Below, piece by piece: positions 56,039-64,000 of a stretch of 64,000 bases of DNA. The stretch comes from Pelagomonas calceolata. Its lineage: Eukaryota; Sar; Pelagophyceae; Pelagomonadales; Pelagomonadaceae. The translations under genes were made by a program, and so were the position numbers. The notes under the pieces were generated by a model. It was not told the origin of the DNA. It made no database searches and worked only from the letters and a program-made list of their open reading frames with translations. Within the stretch, counting starts at the first letter, position 1, and each line of letters opens with the position of its first letter. The stretch lies in contig CAKKNE010000004.1 in NCBI GenBank assembly GCA_918797485.1, positions 4,030,001 through 4,094,000 on the forward strand, in the 5' to 3' direction.

Positions 56039-56685
56039 AATTTCTCACTACTCACGATGATGAATTTCGGGCCGCCCTGCTTGCCCCCCTCGAGCGCGCG
56101 CACGGACGTCGTCTGGTACGCCGGGTAGCCCGTCTTCGCCGACGGCTTGCCGCCCACGGCCTTGGCCCACGACTTGTCCACATCTCCCTTTTTGAGGAAG
56201 AGGTAGACCTCGCCGGAGGGCGCGGCGAGGCGCGGGTCGAAGAACAAGGGCAGGTCGTCGGGGTCGGCCTGCGCGCCGGCGATGGCCGACGCGTCGTCGC
56301 GCTCGCCTTTCCTGGCGGAAAGGGTGAACTCTCCCCCCAGTTCCGAAGCGGGCTGCTTCTTGAGGTCGAGCGCCTCGGAGAGCGGCAAGCTCATCACGAC
56401 GGCGTCGCCGGCGCCTTTCAACGACTTGAGCTTGGCTTCCGCGTCTCGTCGCTCCGCGAAGAACGACGCGCGCGTCCCGTCGGCGTCGGTGAACAGGGGC
56501 GTGCTGCCGTCCGCGGTCGTGATGACGAAGAGTGGCACGCGATCGGCGGACGGCAACGCGGCGACGGCTCGTGCTGGCACTAGCAGCGCGCCGGCGGTCA
56601 AGGCGCCGATGTCGCGGCGCGTCGACTGGCGCAGTGCTGTGACCGATGCGAGTAGTGTGAGCGTCCAGCGGCACGAATAAGCCAT
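56035..56685 (-). CDS. Tic22-like plastid protein
   Basis: A 216-residue protein with ATG at 56685. A hydrophobic N-terminus (MAYSCRWTLTLLASVTALRQ) is followed by Arg/Ala-rich targeting sequence. The domain fits Tic22: VPLFVITTADGSTPLFTDAD, RASFFAERRDAEAKLKSLKG and AVVMSLPLSEALDL, then PDDLPLFFDPRLAAP. Tic22 proteins chaperone precursors in the plastid intermembrane space. Overlaps the convergent LAMTOR3-like gene by four bases. Confidence 0.72.
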   Translation of the reverse strand: MAYSCRWTLTLLASVTALRQSTRRDIGALTAGALLVPARAVAALPSADRVPLFVITTADGSTPLFTDADGTRASFFAERRDAEAKLKSLKGAGDAVVMSLPLSEALDLKKQPASELGGEFTLSARKGERDDASAIAGAQADPDDLPLFFDPRLAAPSGEVYLFLKKGDVDKSWAKAVGGKPSAKTGYPAYQTTSVRALEGGKQGGPKFIIVSSEKF

Positions 56686-57200
56686 GTCTAATCGTGTGCC
56701 ACTGCAGTGCAAAGCTCCAGAGTGGGGTACAGCTGCTCACTGCTTGTCGCGCGAGCTTGCGACTAAAATAGAGATATTTCTCGCAGCGTCGCGTTAATTT
56801 TTGCCCCGTTATGCTGGCTTTTGGCACCGCTGGAGCCTGCCCTAATTGCTCTGTGCTGCCATTGCTCAGACAGCCGGTTTTGCAGTCGCAAGGATGCGTC
56901 CGCGCGCCTCGCCTCGATACATCTGGGGACGTTCCGAGTCCTCTATCGACGGAATGACGAGTCGCGTATACTAGGGTATAAGGTAAACATAGGCTAAAGC
57001 AGCCAACAGCCTCGGCGCGGACGGCGGTAAATCGTCTCCAACTCCGCCGCTGTGCACGCAGCGATCCTTCGCTATTGAGAGAGCTGCCAGCGCTTACGCT
57101 ACCAGGCGGTCGTCGATCGAGCCGCAGCGTAGAGCGCGGGACGGGACAAAAACAGCTGTAGCGCCGGAGCGAAGCTAGCTAGCGCCGCGGAGCAGCCACC
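56686..57200. other. Divergent promoter region, Tic22-like / CFAP20
   Basis: No gene seen. GCTAGCTAGC at 57174-57183 just before the CFAP20 start, which has a good CACCATG context. Confidence 0.45.
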
Positions 57201-57803
57201 ATGTTCCGCAACACCTTCCAGAGCGGCTTTTTGTCCGTGCTCTACTCCATCGGGAGCAAGCCGCTCCAGATCTGGGACAAGAAGGTGCGAAATGGCCACA
57301 TCAAGCGCATCACCGACCAGGACATTCAGTCGTCCGTGCTCGAGATCATGGGCACGAACGTGTCGACGAACTACATCACGTGTCCGGCCGACGCGAAGAA
57401 GACGCTGGGCATCAAATTACCTTTTCTGGTGATGATCATCAAGAACCTGAAGAAGTACTTCACCTTCGAGGTCCAGGTTTTGGACGATAAGAATGTCAGG
57501 CGCCGCTTCCGCGCGTCGAACTACCAGTCGACGACGCGCGTCAAGCCGTTTATTTGCACCATGCCCATGCGCCTCGACGAGGGCTGGAACCAGATCCAGT
57601 TCAACTTGTCGGACTTCACGAGAAGGGCCTACGGCACGAACTACATCGAGACGCTGCGCGTGCAGATCCACGCGAACTGTAGGATCCGCCGCATCTACTT
57701 CTCGGACCGCCTCTACTCCGAAGAGGAGCTCCCGCCGGAGTTCAAGCTCTTCCTGCCGATCCAGAAGGACGCGGCCGGCGCGGCGCCGCCCGCCGGGCCC
57801 TGA
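57201..57803 (+). CDS. CFAP20: CFAP20 (BUG22) ciliary inner-junction protein
   Basis: A 200-residue protein with the very strongly conserved CFAP20/BUG22 sequence: [78 protein letters not shown] and [20 protein letters not shown]. It forms the inner junction of axonemal doublet microtubules and is needed for ciliary waveform; in some organisms it also has a nuclear role. The last 15 residues are a variable Ala/Pro tail. Confidence 0.97.
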   Translation: MFRNTFQSGFLSVLYSIGSKPLQIWDKKVRNGHIKRITDQDIQSSVLEIMGTNVSTNYITCPADAKKTLGIKLPFLVMIIKNLKKYFTFEVQVLDDKNVRRRFRASNYQSTTRVKPFICTMPMRLDEGWNQIQFNLSDFTRRAYGTNYIETLRVQIHANCRIRRIYFSDRLYSEEELPPEFKLFLPIQKDAAGAAPPAGP

Positions 57804-58073
57804 AAGGGGCCTCGTGATGCAGCGCGCACGGAGCCCGCTCCGTGAAGGTCGACGACCGCCGCGCGCGTGGTCCCAACCCCCGCCATGCGCGCGATGCGCT
57901 GCCGCGGCGCCCAAAATCGCGCCGCCCCGTTTTTTCCCCCGACCGCGCTTCGGCGCACCGTGCCGCCCCAGCAAGGCGGGGCGCGCGTGTTTCTAACGAC
58001 AGTTTTACCGTACTACTGGTTCGCTTGCGCGTCGTCGCGTCGATAGCGTACACATATCACGTTACAACACTAG

Positions 58074-59042
58074 CTACGGCCACGCGAACGTCGCCGCCGC
58101 GGCCGGGCCCGTCTCCTTGGCGCACGCGTCCAGGAGCGGCCGCAGGGCGAGGCAACTCGCGCCGTAGCCCTCCCGGCGCCGGAACGGGTTCCGCGCCGTC
58201 CGCTTCGAGGCGAGCTCGCCCTCGCAGCCGTAGGGGTCGCGCTCGAACGCCTCGGCGGCCTTCGCCTCGCCCCGGGCCGCCGCCTGGGCGTCGAAGCGGC
58301 CGCCGGGCGCGACGCCGACAAACTCGAGCGGGAGATGGAGCGCGGGCCCCAGCAGCTCGACGAAGCGCCTCCTCTTGAAGTCGTAGGACACGACCGTCAC
58401 GCGCTTGGGATACCGTCCGACCACTTCCTGGAAGCGGCACGCCGCGAACAGCACGTTCTCGAGCGAGTCCCGCGCGAACTCCTCCGTCGTCGCGCGCGCG
58501 CCGGCGCCCGTGCCCCACCAGTCGAAGTGCTCCGCGACGTGCCAGTAGCTCTGGCCTTCGCTGCGCGGCCCCGCGTCGCGCCGCGTCTGCCCACCACTAA
58601 AAACTAGTACTGACTTCGGGTCCCGCGCCGTGATGCGCACGCCCTCCTCGATGTGTTGCACCAGAGCAGATGGCACGTCGGCGCGGCGCTGGTAGTCCAG
58701 CAGGTACCAGCTGCTGTCCAACGCGTCGACGCCGTCCAAGCTTTCGGCCATGGTCACCGCGTGACCCGCTACTACCACGAGGTGATCGGCATCTTTTCTC
58801 GGCGCTAGTGCGGCGGAACGTCGTTGCGGGAGCGTCTGCTTGTAGCGCTTCGAGTTTCTAATCGGGGCGACCTCGGCCTCTTCGCTCAAAGGCGTGACGA
58901 GGCCTTTGAGGGCCAGCGCTCCGATGCATGCGCGCACGAGCCAGCCGAGCGCGCGCCGCGACGGCGACGCGCGGCGCCGGGTCGGCGATGCGGGTTCGCC
59001 GAAGTGGAGTGGGAGGTCGTGGGAGGCGCGGCGCTGGACCAT
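58074..59042 (-). CDS. DUF218 (YdcF/SanA-like) membrane-anchored protein
   Basis: A 322-residue protein with ATG at 59042. A basic N-terminus precedes one membrane span (GWLVRACIGALALKGLVTPL). The DUF218 domain follows: DADHLVVVAGHAVTMAES, SVLVFSGGQTRRDAGPRSEG, ATTEEFARDSLENVLFAACR and KRVTVVSYDFKRRRFVELLG. This Rossmann-like family is common in bacteria and in fungal/algal proteins, with unclear enzymatic role. Probably faces the secretory lumen. Confidence 0.8.
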   Translation of the reverse strand: MVQRRASHDLPLHFGEPASPTRRRASPSRRALGWLVRACIGALALKGLVTPLSEEAEVAPIRNSKRYKQTLPQRRSAALAPRKDADHLVVVAGHAVTMAESLDGVDALDSSWYLLDYQRRADVPSALVQHIEEGVRITARDPKSVLVFSGGQTRRDAGPRSEGQSYWHVAEHFDWWGTGAGARATTEEFARDSLENVLFAACRFQEVVGRYPKRVTVVSYDFKRRRFVELLGPALHLPLEFVGVAPGGRFDAQAAARGEAKAAEAFERDPYGCEGELASKRTARNPFRRREGYGASCLALRPLLDACAKETGPAAAATFAWP

Positions 59043-59821
59043 GGCTCGGCGCACGGCTGCCAGGGTTGCGATACGGCTGCCAGCGTTGCGCACGGCTGGC
59101 AGCGCTTGTCAGTATCGCTGCGGGGAGGTGCTGGCGCGGCTGCGTCGGTCCTGCAATCGATGCCTACGCCTTTTTTTTGGCCCTTGGTGCTAGAGTTTGA
59201 GAGTCACTAGAGTTCGGTCTTCACAGCGCGCGCGGCCTGGGTCGTCGCGCCCGCTAGGGACGCAGGTAATTTTCACGTTACGCGCCCACGTCCAGTATTT
59301 GGACAGTCGCACCGTCACCGCTTGGCATTCCATAATTCCATTTATATTAAAATTCAGACTGTATGGCTCTTTACGGGCCACTACTGGACCGCTACGGGCG
59401 CGACAAAGGACAGTACAAACATAAGGAGTATCACGTGACTCCAGAAGGCGGCCTGCTCACAGGCCCCCAATTGGTCCTCGCCTTGGCGGAGCGCCGACGC
59501 ACTCACGCCACCGCGAGCGGCACCCATGACGAGCGGCGACGGACGTCCTTGACGCGTCGTCGCTCCGACCCGCCCCGCACCTATCCCTCTCTAAGCATGA
59601 GGGTGCTATCAGTGTTTTTTTCAGGCTCAGGCTCTCGGGCTATTATTTACATCGCACATATATATATGTATATAAGTATACATATATATATAAGTTTGCC
59701 CTGTAAAACAAATCAGGTTTCCAGGGGGGTGCGACCCTCGCTTAATGCGCCTATACGAGATCCAAGCCGTACATGCTGTGACATAGAGTTTAATCTCTGC
59801 ATTTAACAAAATCAGTCAAAA
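59043..59821. other. Lower-GC intergenic stretch with microsatellite
   Basis: A 779-base gap. Near 59050-59110 are three GGCTGCCAG-type units (upstream of DUF218). From about 59190 the base composition becomes much less GC-rich than anywhere else, with a TA-rich track. A 147-codon open frame at 59363-59806 is probably not a gene: it runs through the TA repeat and has no recognisable motif. Confidence 0.5.
59656..59694. repeat. TA-rich microsatellite
   Basis: About 39 bases made almost entirely of T and A with TATATATG/TATAAGTATA-type units. Stands out in a GC-rich window. Confidence 0.8.
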
Positions 59822-60979
59822 ATGTCTTGCCAGGGCACTCCTGAGTGCTACAGGGGCGATCATGCTTTGCCTAGGATACGCGACCGACCCGCGTGCGACC
59901 CCGGCGCCGTCCGCAAGCTCGAGCAGCAACATCGCGACGGCGAGCTCGCCGCGGCCGATTACACGCAAGCCCGCCGCGTGGCCCTCGGCCTCCCGCAAGT
60001 CGGGCCGACGGGAAGCCTAAAGCCACGCGCTTTGTACGGGCCCGCGGTGTGGCCCGAAGGCGTCACAAAAAAAGACACCGGCAGTATACTATTGACGGGC
60101 GCGGAGCTGATCATCGCCACCGAGCTACGGGTCAAGTGCCACTCGTACGAGGTTGGCGAAAGGTACCCCATCGAGCCTTGGCTCAAGAATAATGGCATCG
60201 ATTACACGGTCGCCGAGAAGATCCAGGGTGCCATTGGCATGCATCCTAGTCACATTGAGTCGTGGCTGAGGTGGGACTCAGGGCGGGCCCCAATCGCGCC
60301 AGACTGGAAATCGCGCCCCAGAGTTTTAAAAGCCGACATCACCGAAGATGTCCGCTTCGCGTTTTACCGCGCGATGGACGAGGCGCGCCTGGCCATCGAC
60401 GCGGGACGAGCCCCGGCTGGAGCGCTGCAGCACGCGCGATGGTGGCGGGGTGCTTTACATAACGGAGAGTCGTCGTTATACATCGAAGGCCGCGCGCCCT
60501 CGGAGCAGTTCCCGGGCCTGCCCGACGACGTCCTGCGCTGCGTCGGCGAGTTTCTCGCGCCGACGAGCCCGGTCGATTGCATCCGGGCCATCGAAGACGT
60601 CATCGAGGACTCGCAGGAGCACTGCGACGAGAACCCCCATTATGATGACATCGACGAGTTGCGCCGCCTGGAGAGCGAGGAACTAGGTGAAGTGCTCGAG
60701 GCGGTGAGTTACTACCTCAATGGACGTCACACCAACTCAGGGTTGACCGGTCGCAACGATTTGTGGGGCTTCTCGGGCATCAAGGGCGAGGAGAGTCGCG
60801 TCGAAACCGCGAAGACGCTAAAGCTAGTCTCCAAGTGCTTTCGACTCGCGTTGAAGAAGAATGTGATTCGCCTCAACGCCCGTCTCAAGGGGTACAAAAA
60901 TCACGAGGCCATGCTGGCGGGGAAATACGCGCTTGCTGAGCGCGTTTGGAAGGAAGATCCGTACCATCATGACTACTAG
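59822..60979 (+). CDS. Hypothetical protein with internal F-box-like segment
   Basis: A 385-residue protein with ATG at 59822. Around residue 230-250 is FPGLPDDVLRCVGEFLAPTS, which looks like the start of an F-box (LPDDVLxxIxxxL). The flanks have no known domain: an N-terminal Cys/Arg region, KIQGAIGMHPSHIESWLRWD in the middle, and a helical C-terminus. It follows the AT-rich patch, and its codons look slightly less GC-rich than its neighbours. Confidence 0.55.
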   Translation: MSCQGTPECYRGDHALPRIRDRPACDPGAVRKLEQQHRDGELAAADYTQARRVALGLPQVGPTGSLKPRALYGPAVWPEGVTKKDTGSILLTGAELIIATELRVKCHSYEVGERYPIEPWLKNNGIDYTVAEKIQGAIGMHPSHIESWLRWDSGRAPIAPDWKSRPRVLKADITEDVRFAFYRAMDEARLAIDAGRAPAGALQHARWWRGALHNGESSLYIEGRAPSEQFPGLPDDVLRCVGEFLAPTSPVDCIRAIEDVIEDSQEHCDENPHYDDIDELRRLESEELGEVLEAVSYYLNGRHTNSGLTGRNDLWGFSGIKGEESRVETAKTLKLVSKCFRLALKKNVIRLNARLKGYKNHEAMLAGKYALAERVWKEDPYHHDY

Positions 60980-61019
60980 ACCACGCGCACCCCGCAAGAA
61001 ATAACGAACGATTCTTAAA

Positions 61020-62420
61020 TCACAAACCTACCCGAAACAGCACCGACCCCCCGCCCCCGGCGACCCGCTGGACCAGAACACTCGCGCCGTCGACGAGCGG
61101 CGCGCGGTTCGCCCGGGCGCGCACCTCGCGCACGTAGAGCGGTCTTCTGGTAAGACCGGCGCGGTCGAGGCAGGCCGCGTCGCACGCGACGGCCGCGTCG
61201 TCGGACGCCCAGTTCACAAACAGCAGAGCCGCGTCGCCGCCGGCGAGCGGCTTCGCCCAGACCTGCTGGCACGCGGCGACGCGCGGCCGGTACGTGTGCA
61301 GCACCTGGACGTAGCCCACGCTCCCGACGGCGAGGATAAACGCCGTCGCGGCGCCGCGCGGCCGGCCGGCGCCGCGTAATAGCAGGGCGGACGTCAACAG
61401 CACGGCCGCGAGCGCTCTTAATAACCCCGTCCAGACCTCGAAGACGTCCCGCGGCATGGACCAGGGCGAGCACCACCAGTTGTCCTTCGGGGCGTGCGGC
61501 GGGCAGGTCGAGTAGACAGGAGTGCCTTGCTTGCCGAGCGGGTCCTGGTCAATTTCAATAACTTCGGTGTCGCCATAGGTCTCGAGGTCCCAGGCATTCA
61601 TGTTCATCGGGTTCGTGCCGAGGAGTAACGGAGCGGCGAGGACGCACCAGAGGTCGAACTGCGTCCGCGACTGCGCTGGCGTGAGCGTGACCGCGCCCGT
61701 CGACGTGCCCACGAGCATGTCCGGGTCGTTGTAGCCTCGTGTCGGACCCGCGTAGTCCGATAACTGTTCCATGGTCCGCGCCGCCTCATAAATGTTCGCG
61801 AACTCGTCGCAGTCGGCCGAGATGCGCCACGAGTGGTAGCCCTCCTCGCCAGAGACAGCTGGCGCGTACCAGGACGACCAGCCACATAAAGAATAATGGA
61901 CGCCCGGCGCGTGTTGTGCCAGCGCGTCGCGCATCCGCGCGTAATCCTCCAACGCACCCTTCCTTCGGAGATTGGGGGACCAGCAACTATCATACTTCAA
62001 GTAATCGATTTGCCATGCGTGGAACTGCTTCGCATGTGTACGTTCGTGATGTCTCGACCCGGCGCGGAACGCACAGGTATAAAAACCGCGGTCCGCGTAG
62101 AGGCCAAATTTCAGACCCAACGCGTGGACCTTGTCTACGACCACTTTCAGACCGTCCGGGAATTTGAGTGAATCGGGCACGAGCTCTCCTTTTTCATTCA
62201 GCAAAGGCGCCTGCCAGCAGTCGTCGACGTTCAAAAAGGTGTAGCCCTTCTGCGAGAAGTTCGACTGCACGAGGCCTTGTGCTAAGCTTAAGATAGTCGT
62301 GGCTTCGACGCCGTCGCAGCGGACGTCGTTCCAGGTGTTGTAGCCTAATGCGGGCAACTTGCCGATTTCGTGGCGCTGCGGCGTCGCGGCGGCGAGCGCT
62401 GCGAGCAGGAACCTGTGCAT
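61020..62420 (-). CDS. Alpha-galactosidase-like GH27 enzyme with transmembrane insertion
   Basis: A 466-residue protein starting MHRFLLAALAAATPQRHEIG, a signal peptide. GH27 landmarks: LPALGYNTWNDVRCDGVEAT, TFLNVDDCWQAP, the nucleophile Asp in QIDYLKYDSCWSPN, the acid/base region SWRISADCDEFANI, GYNDPDMLVG and TNPMNMNAWDLE. Where the C-terminal beta-sandwich should start, about 55 residues (LLRALAAVLLTSALLLRGAG, then FILAVGSVGYVQVLH) are strongly hydrophobic and not seen in the family; then CQQVWAKPLAGGDAALLFVN resumes normally. The insertion may anchor the enzyme or disrupt it. Confidence 0.85.
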   Translation of the reverse strand: MHRFLLAALAAATPQRHEIGKLPALGYNTWNDVRCDGVEATTILSLAQGLVQSNFSQKGYTFLNVDDCWQAPLLNEKGELVPDSLKFPDGLKVVVDKVHALGLKFGLYADRGFYTCAFRAGSRHHERTHAKQFHAWQIDYLKYDSCWSPNLRRKGALEDYARMRDALAQHAPGVHYSLCGWSSWYAPAVSGEEGYHSWRISADCDEFANIYEAARTMEQLSDYAGPTRGYNDPDMLVGTSTGAVTLTPAQSRTQFDLWCVLAAPLLLGTNPMNMNAWDLETYGDTEVIEIDQDPLGKQGTPVYSTCPPHAPKDNWWCSPWSMPRDVFEVWTGLLRALAAVLLTSALLLRGAGRPRGAATAFILAVGSVGYVQVLHTYRPRVAACQQVWAKPLAGGDAALLFVNWASDDAAVACDAACLDRAGLTRRPLYVREVRARANRAPLVDGASVLVQRVAGGGGSVLFRVGL

Positions 62421-62772
62421 GCTGCCCAGTGCAAAGCTGTGGCTGCAGTGAGAGAGCTGTCTTGCTCAAGCGTTGCGACTGCGTGCACAAGCGCTGCGGG
62501 GCGCTGGAGTACAGTTCAAACGACGCAAAACGGTGGGCTGGCACCGCCGTCGCTGTGCGCTCTGGAAGCAAAAAGAGCAAGGCAAGAGAGCTAGCGGCAT
62601 GTAAGACACTAGCAAAGCAAGCAACGCGTTCATGCGCGCGCGCCCGCCTTGTTAGACACAAGAAGTCTGATTTGGGTCTTTCGCATTTGGGTCGTGACAA
62701 ACGTGAAGAGTTTAGATAACATTGTACATATTGTACATTGAATTGCGCGGATCTCAGGGCGGTCCTGGGCAG
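62421..62772. other. Divergent promoter region, GH27 / ankyrin
   Basis: Contains the exact promoter motif at 62601-62612. No gene seen. Confidence 0.45.
62601..62612 (+). promoter_or_regulatory. Promoter motif GTAAGACACTAG
   Basis: Exact copy, 181 bases from one divergent start codon and 161 from the other. Confidence 0.5.
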
Positions 62773-63669
62773 ATGGTCAATGTGCCGCACAATGTGGCCA
62801 TTGCCGCAATGCGCTTGGAGCCACTGGTTCCCGAGACGCATGGCCTTCCCGCGGTAAAAGCATGGGTGGAGTCTGGCGGCGACGTGAACGGCATTTTTGA
62901 TCCGGACGCGCACACCGGGGGTCGAGAGGGTTGTCACCCGAGCCTCAGGCATTTAGAGCCTGGCGGAGAGCCGCTCCTTTCGCTCGCGATTGGCGGTGTT
63001 GGGCTCGAAGGTAAGGCAATTGTTAGTCGTGTACGCGTTTTTCGGGACCGTCGCCGTCTCGAGCACCGCCTCGAGCTCATTCGGTATTTGTTAGCGCGCG
63101 GGGCAGACCCAAACTTTGGCAAACCTATGTACCTGGTTGCTGGATCATGGTGTGAAGAATTCAGGCTCATCGCAGGGGAACTATTAATAGACGCTGGTGC
63201 CAATCTCGAAGCTGCAGCTGAACATGGATACACGCCACTCGCTAGAGCTCTGGATCTTTATCCTTACAATAACATGGAGTTTATCAGACTACTACTCCGC
63301 CGCGGCGCATCTTTGGACTTCCCCGAGTGCAGTGAAGTACTTTCGGGCGTCACTAGAAATAGAGCAGAGGCTTTCATGCAGTCGCAACTAAGATGGTTCG
63401 CATTCAGTGACGGTGAGGAGGACATTAACAGGGTCGAGGAAAGGCTACGCCTCGTCACCGCCGTCCGGGCCGCGGGCTCGTGGAAGAGCTACTGCAGGAC
63501 CCCCCACAAATCCCTCGTTGTTTTCCGCTCGCTCCTCGCGCGCGGTCGGGCCCGGCGCCGACCGCTCTGGGACCAGCCGACGCCGCACGCGCTCGTGCGC
63601 CTCTTCGACCCGTCGCTGCCGAACGGCGTCTTCTGGCACGTCCTCTCCTACTGGCGCGAGACCGGCTAA
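62773..63669 (+). CDS. Ankyrin-repeat protein
   Basis: A 298-residue protein with ATG at 62773 (an earlier in-frame stretch has no ATG). Ankyrin repeats are visible: AVKAWVESGGDVNGIFDPDA, ELIRYLLARGADPNFGKPMY, GELLIDAGANLEAAAEHGYT followed by PLARAL, and EFIRLLLRRGASLDF. The C-terminal 90 residues lack repeats and end LFDPSLPNGVFWHVLSYWRE, a tail often seen in stramenopile ankyrin proteins. Protein-binding role; no partner known. Confidence 0.75.
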   Translation: MVNVPHNVAIAAMRLEPLVPETHGLPAVKAWVESGGDVNGIFDPDAHTGGREGCHPSLRHLEPGGEPLLSLAIGGVGLEGKAIVSRVRVFRDRRRLEHRLELIRYLLARGADPNFGKPMYLVAGSWCEEFRLIAGELLIDAGANLEAAAEHGYTPLARALDLYPYNNMEFIRLLLRRGASLDFPECSEVLSGVTRNRAEAFMQSQLRWFAFSDGEEDINRVEERLRLVTAVRAAGSWKSYCRTPHKSLVVFRSLLARGRARRRPLWDQPTPHALVRLFDPSLPNGVFWHVLSYWRETG

Positions 63670-63674
63670 GAATC

Positions 63675-64000
63675 TTAAGTACCACCACCACTATTGTTTT
63701 CGACCTCGGTCGGCGGCCGCGGCGGAGAAGTCGCCCGCGCGAACCCGTCCGCCGCCGCCGCGCGGTCCGGCGACCACTCGATCTTCTTCACCACTAAAGG
63801 AGCCGGCGCATGTCTCCCAAACGGCGGCGCGGCGAACCGCCCCGCGCCGCCCCCAAACACGGGGGGCGGCGACGCCGACACGTCCTCGCGCCGCGGCGGC
63901 GGCCGGAACGAGTCGTCGTCGTCGCTCGAGTCCGAGGATGCTGACGAGTCCTCGCGCCGCTTCTTTTGCTGCGGCGCGACGCCGACGATGGGCGGCTTGC
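63675..64000 (-). CDS. 3' end of a gene running off the window (disordered protein)
   Basis: About 108 codons, open at the window edge. It has a basic/acidic stretch (QQKKRREDSSASSDSSDDDD), Pro/Gly-rich segments (SPPPVFGGGAGRFAAPPFG) and ends at the stop at 63675. No domain seen. Five bases separate it from the convergent ankyrin gene. Confidence 0.55.
   Translation of the reverse strand, partial: KPPIVGVAPQQKKRREDSSASSDSSDDDDSFRPPPRREDVSASPPPVFGGGAGRFAAPPFGRHAPAPLVVKKIEWSPDRAAAADGFARATSPPRPPTEVENNSGGGT

Noticed and set aside
59363-59806. A 147-codon open frame in the AT-rich patch
   Set aside because: Runs through the TA microsatellite (a run of Tyr/Ile/His) with no recognisable domain.
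1-64000. CRISPR arrays, rRNA genes, LINE/LTR elements, virus-derived genes
   Set aside because: No regularly spaced repeats, rRNA cores, reverse transcriptase, integrase or capsid-like proteins were found; the only mobile sequences seen are the introners.

Overview
This window reads as nuclear DNA of a compact, GC-rich stramenopile alga, most likely a pelagophyte (relatives of Aureococcus and Pelagomonas). The signs are a fucoxanthin-chlorophyll-type light-harvesting protein, several N-termini that look like bipartite plastid-targeting sequences, short intergenic spacers, mostly intronless genes, a selenoprotein with its selenium-transferase enzyme nearby, and introns made by short inverted-repeat 'introner' transposons of the kind described in Aureococcus anophagefferens. 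Alpha-tubulin, a Tctex-type dynein light chain and CFAP20 suggest a lineage with a flagellum. The species assignment is inference.

Layout. 0-5 kb: half-aquaporin, selenoprotein U with an in-frame TGA, EF-hand membrane protein, fucosyltransferase-like protein and RAMP4. 5-15.6 kb: small hypothetical proteins, a myristoylatable kinase, a UbiA/MenA-type prenyltransferase, two related repeat-rich disordered proteins predicted to enter the plastid, and a Tctex-type dynein light chain. 15.7-22.7 kb: a large TPS/TPP-like fusion gene with introns, a CK1-like kinase with a signal peptide, tRNA-Pro(CGG) and an MJ1316-domain protein. 23-29.3 kb: light-harvesting protein, alpha-tubulin, RGS protein, PhyH dioxygenase and a Cys-rich surface protein. 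29.5-37.6 kb: organellar family-A DNA polymerase with three SAP motifs, HTTM/VKGC-like membrane protein and RAB3GAP1-like protein. 38-46.6 kb: small nuclear or nucleolar-type proteins, a glycosyltransferase, an MFS transporter with an introner, a ubiquitin-like coiled-coil protein and a probable DNA-base glycosyltransferase (TAGT/GREB1-like) ending in a PCNA-binding motif. 46.8-55.2 kb: M32 carboxypeptidase and tRNA-dihydrouridine synthase (each with an introner), another glycosyltransferase, pirin and SepSecS. 55.6-64 kb: LAMTOR3-like, Tic22-like, CFAP20, DUF218, an AT-rich patch, alpha-galactosidase, ankyrin protein and the end of an open gene.

Genes that belong together functionally: SepSecS makes the selenocysteine that the SelU gene uses. 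The LHC, MenA-like, Tic22-like and two repeat proteins serve the plastid. Alpha-tubulin, Tctex and CFAP20 belong to the axoneme. There are no bacterial-style operons; genes are packed as divergent and convergent pairs, several convergent pairs being separated by only 2-10 bases or overlapping. A 12-base motif, GTAAGACACTAG, recurs in divergent promoters.

Main points of interest: the introner family, including a copy that implies a GA-AG intron; the TAGT-like gene with a PIP box; the selenoprotein; the paired plastid repeat proteins; and the SAP-bearing DNA polymerase.
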